A stretch of DNA of 64,000 bases from DTU015 sp964406505 (GTDB taxonomy: Bacteria > Bacillota > Sulfobacillia > Fermentithermobacillales > Fermentithermobacillaceae), in contig CAYORX010000001.1 of the NCBI GenBank assembly GCA_964406505.1, positions 62,001-126,000 of the forward strand, in the 5' to 3' direction. The notes under the pieces are model-generated. The model made no database searches, was not told the origin of the DNA, and saw only the letters and a list, made by a program, of their open reading frames with translations. Positions 61,875-64,000 of this stretch are shown piece by piece (position 1 is the stretch's first letter; each line of letters starts with the position of its first letter). Both the position numbers and the translations under genes were made by a program.

Positions 61875-62912
61875 ATGAACACAGATCAAACTTTACTTAT
61901 AGGAAAAATCTCTCCAAAATTGCTTAAGGAAATAGTATTCGAGCGTCTTGGCCATTCTAGAAAAGAAGTAGTACTAACACCTTCGATTGGTGAAGATAGC
62001 GCTGCTTTAGATTTGGGAAATGAGTTCTTACTGATAAGCACCGATCCTATTACAGGTGCCCAAGATAAAGCAGGATGGTTAGCTGTTAAAGTAGCGATTA
62101 ACGATATCGCTGCTGCCGGAGGGGAGCCCATATGTATTTTAGTTACGTTGCTATTGCCTGAAAACTCGCTACTGTCAGATTTGCAGCAGATAATTGACGA
62201 TATTAATGATGCTTGTTTGGAAGAAAAGATACAGGTTGCCGGAGGTCATACGGAGGTTACTCAGGGCTTAAAGCAACCGATAATAAGCGTAACGGCCGTT
62301 GGAAAAACGAAAAACCGAAAGATTTTGGGTTCCTCTAATGCTCAAATTGGGGATGATATAGTTATGACCAAGTGGGCAGGTTTAGGAGGCACTTCGATAT
62401 TAGTCAGAGATTTTCAGGAAGTTTTCGAAGATGTTCTAGAATCTGATTTAATCGATGAGGCAAAGGAAATGCTTTCGCTAATTAGCGTAACACTAGAAGG
62501 TAAACTTGCCGTTGAAACAGGTGCCAATGCCTGTCACGATGCTACTGAAGGAGGCATTTTCGGTGCTGTTTATGAGATGTGCGAATCTTCCGGCTTAGGT
62601 GCGATTATTTATGCTGATAAGATCCCGGTGCTTCCGGTTACGCTAAAAGTGGCTGAGTTTTGCAAAATAGATCCTTTTAGGCTAATTTCGTCTGGAAGTT
62701 TAATCGTTTCTGTATCGAACGGGAAAAAACTTTGTGACGTTTTTAAAAAAGCTGGAATAAATGCTGCAATAATAGGTAAAATTGTCAGCAAATCCAGGGA
62801 GGTTGTGCAATCAGGAAACAAGTTTCGCTTAAGTTCTTCTGGAACGGATCATTTATGGTACGCCAGAAAATATCTGAAAGATATTGTTCAAAACCCCAGG
62901 ATGAAACCATAA
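61875..62912 (+). CDS. AIR synthase-related protein (HypE-like)
   Basis: This 345-residue ATP-grasp-like PurM-fold protein has SIGEDSAALDLG, STDPITGA, KVAINDIAAAGGEP, VAGGHTEVT and HDATEGGIFGAVYEM, the usual HypE/PurM/ThiL-type signature. True HypE ends in a conserved -PRIC cysteine that is carbamoylated; this one ends NPRMKP, so it is unlikely to work in NiFe-hydrogenase cyanide synthesis. No other hyp genes are here. ATG 61875 follows GGGGGCAATC. Confidence 0.85.
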   Translation: MNTDQTLLIGKISPKLLKEIVFERLGHSRKEVVLTPSIGEDSAALDLGNEFLLISTDPITGAQDKAGWLAVKVAINDIAAAGGEPICILVTLLLPENSLLSDLQQIIDDINDACLEEKIQVAGGHTEVTQGLKQPIISVTAVGKTKNRKILGSSNAQIGDDIVMTKWAGLGGTSILVRDFQEVFEDVLESDLIDEAKEMLSLISVTLEGKLAVETGANACHDATEGGIFGAVYEMCESSGLGAIIYADKIPVLPVTLKVAEFCKIDPFRLISSGSLIVSVSNGKKLCDVFKKAGINAAIIGKIVSKSREVVQSGNKFRLSSSGTDHLWYARKYLKDIVQNPRMKP

Positions 62913-62964
62913 GGTTTTGGATACGATGCTATAACATCCATAAAGAACGCGAGGTGGTTGGATC

Positions 62965-63822
62965 ATGTGGTTTTTGTGGACCTTGGTAGCCTTCGTGGTT
63001 CTGAGTTGGATCGGATATATATGGATGAAAACTCTTATTACTAAATATGAACATACTGTTGAATCTATAGTAGTTTTGGTTGTACTTTTCGCCGTATCTA
63101 ACTATTTCAGTTTTAGACTGACTTATGTCATGCTTCCGACATTAAGACTGGGGCCTAGATTAATGACAACGCTTCCACTAGGTGTACTAACATTTGTATT
63201 TTTTTCATTCACCGCCATCAACTTGTGGTGTTCATTCCTGACGAGAGATTTTGATGAAAAGATTGGAGTGTTAGAAGAGGAAAAAGATAGGCTCCAACGA
63301 CAGATCGATCTTATGCGTTGGAAATATATTACAAAGGGCATCCCGTTGCATGATTACGCTCAAGACGGGATGCATAAAGAAGAACGTCCACCCGGTGCTG
63401 ACGAAATTGACAAGTTTCAAGAAATCGTCGATAACTGGCAGCGTTCTGGAGGAGCAGCTAGAGTGCGGTCCATCAAAGTAAGCGAGTGGAAATCTCAAGC
63501 TAAACAATTGGAAACTAAACATCTACTAGCAGAAATAGATTTGATCGCTGCAAAATTAATGGAAAAATCCGATGATGCTGCCAAAGAACAATCGAGGGCT
63601 AAGCATTCTGTGTTTGAAATTGAACTTAGAAAACGGGAACAACCTTTTAAAGCGAGGGCAGATTCATATAGCGAACCTAGCGTTAAGGCAGAAGCTGAGG
63701 TTAATCCGGAAGTCATCAGGCGGCGACTGCAAAGTATTCATAGTAAGATTCAGCTTGTCGAGGCGCAAAAAGAAAGTTTTTTGAGAGATAAAATTAAGCT
63801 TAGATGGAGGGTACATTTATGA
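62965..63822 (+). CDS. Hypothetical membrane protein with long coiled coil
   Basis: This 285-residue protein has three N-terminal helices (about 2-20, 30-55, 62-90) and then a charged region with coiled-coil character (LEEEKDRLQRQIDLM; KQLETKHLLAEIDLIAAKL; IHSKIQLVEAQKESFLRDKI in part). ATG 62965 follows GAGGTGG. Its stop overlaps the next start (ATGA), so the two genes are translationally coupled. I do not recognise a family. Confidence 0.7.
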   Translation: MWFLWTLVAFVVLSWIGYIWMKTLITKYEHTVESIVVLVVLFAVSNYFSFRLTYVMLPTLRLGPRLMTTLPLGVLTFVFFSFTAINLWCSFLTRDFDEKIGVLEEEKDRLQRQIDLMRWKYITKGIPLHDYAQDGMHKEERPPGADEIDKFQEIVDNWQRSGGAARVRSIKVSEWKSQAKQLETKHLLAEIDLIAAKLMEKSDDAAKEQSRAKHSVFEIELRKREQPFKARADSYSEPSVKAEAEVNPEVIRRRLQSIHSKIQLVEAQKESFLRDKIKLRWRVHL

Positions 63823-64000
63823 GTCATATCAGTTCGTATAAAGCTAATATTAAGCTTCAAACCGCTTTAGAAAAGGGCAAAACAGTAGAACAAGATCCTG
63901 GTTGGGAAATACTGAACGAAGCGGTTTGGGCATGTGCAGAGGAGATGGATATGGATGTGGGAAATAACATTCGCGATTACTATGGTAGAACTGTGTATTG
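63819..64000 (+). CDS. Start of a DUF1257-like gene, cut by the window edge
   Basis: The frame opens at ATG 63819 within the stop of the previous gene, 5 bases after GGAGGGTAC, and runs off the right edge after about 60 codons. It begins SHISSYKANIKLQTALEKG and continues WEILNEAVWACAEEMD with a YYGRTVY segment. The start and spacing resemble DUF1257/Ycf35-type proteins, which begin MSHF-x-x-I-K. The call is tentative because most of the gene is outside. Confidence 0.5.
   Translation, partial: MSHISSYKANIKLQTALEKGKTVEQDPGWEILNEAVWACAEEMDMDVGNNIRDYYGRTVY

Noticed and set aside
1..64000. CRISPR arrays, tRNA or rRNA genes, prophage or integrase
   Set aside because: No regularly spaced repeats, no tRNA-like cloverleaf with a CCA-adjacent stem, no rRNA sequence and no integrase or phage structural gene was recognised on reading both strands.

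Overview
The window reads as a chromosomal segment of a low-to-moderate GC Bacillota (clostridial type), probably an anaerobe. This rests on a T-box leader in front of the proline genes, a Gram-positive DinR/LexA box (CGAAC-N4-GTTCC), strong GGAGG-type ribosome binding sites with many GTG and TTG starts, Gmad2, TIGR04086, YkvI and YycJ-type proteins, a pyruvoyl AdoMet decarboxylase and a GlmL/MutL-type ATPase. No rRNA, tRNA, CRISPR array, prophage or intact insertion sequence was seen. Family names come from sequence motifs I recognise; no database search was run.

Layout. 1-2.7 kb: end of a molybdate/tungstate-type ABC ATPase, a PKD-domain surface protein and a small membrane protein. 2.8-6.0 kb (minus): proline synthesis, as a fused ProC-ProB protein and ProA, behind a sigma-A promoter and a T-box with a CCC specifier. 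6.1-6.4 kb: transposase remnant. 6.9-9.8 kb: four-gene membrane cassette (DUF6754-like protein plus three partners). 9.9-21.6 kb: M81 (MlrC-like) protein, D-aminoacylase, S9 peptidase, two more amidohydrolases, a flavoprotein and an M20 hydrolase, interrupted by an ABC exporter on the minus strand. 21.7-24.8 kb: DNA glycosylase, repeat lipoprotein and ApbE. 25.0-28.0 kb: a second, diverged copy of the four-gene cassette. 28.2-30.1 kb: YchF-like GTPase and YycJ-like hydrolase. 30.1-36.7 kb (minus): a five-gene operon joining a MacB-like ABC system to a GlmL-like ATPase and an uncharacterised barrel-sandwich protein. 36.8-45.4 kb: speD, ndk, a DUF401 permease, a DnaQ exonuclease fused to a decayed DinG helicase, and several envelope or small proteins. 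45.5-53.2 kb: folate one-carbon genes (folD, two cyclodeaminase-like proteins, glutamate formimidoyltransferase) with ribokinase, nucleoside hydrolase, a glycosyltransferase and a Gmad2 lipoprotein. 53.2-56.2 kb: YkvI transporter, HipA-like kinase and a double FMN-binding protein. 56.3-61.1 kb: an SOS-type mutagenesis cassette (inactive Y-family polymerase, DUF6504-like protein, DnaE-type polymerase) with a LexA box at its promoter. 61.1-64.0 kb: rsmD, a HypE-like protein, a membrane coiled-coil protein and the start of a DUF1257-like gene.

The strongest candidate for an undescribed system is the duplicated A-B-C-D membrane cassette on both sides of an island of enzymes for N-acylated, D-configured or peptide substrates. 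Two other assemblies stand out: the GlmL-like/MacB-like operon and the ProC-ProB fusion.
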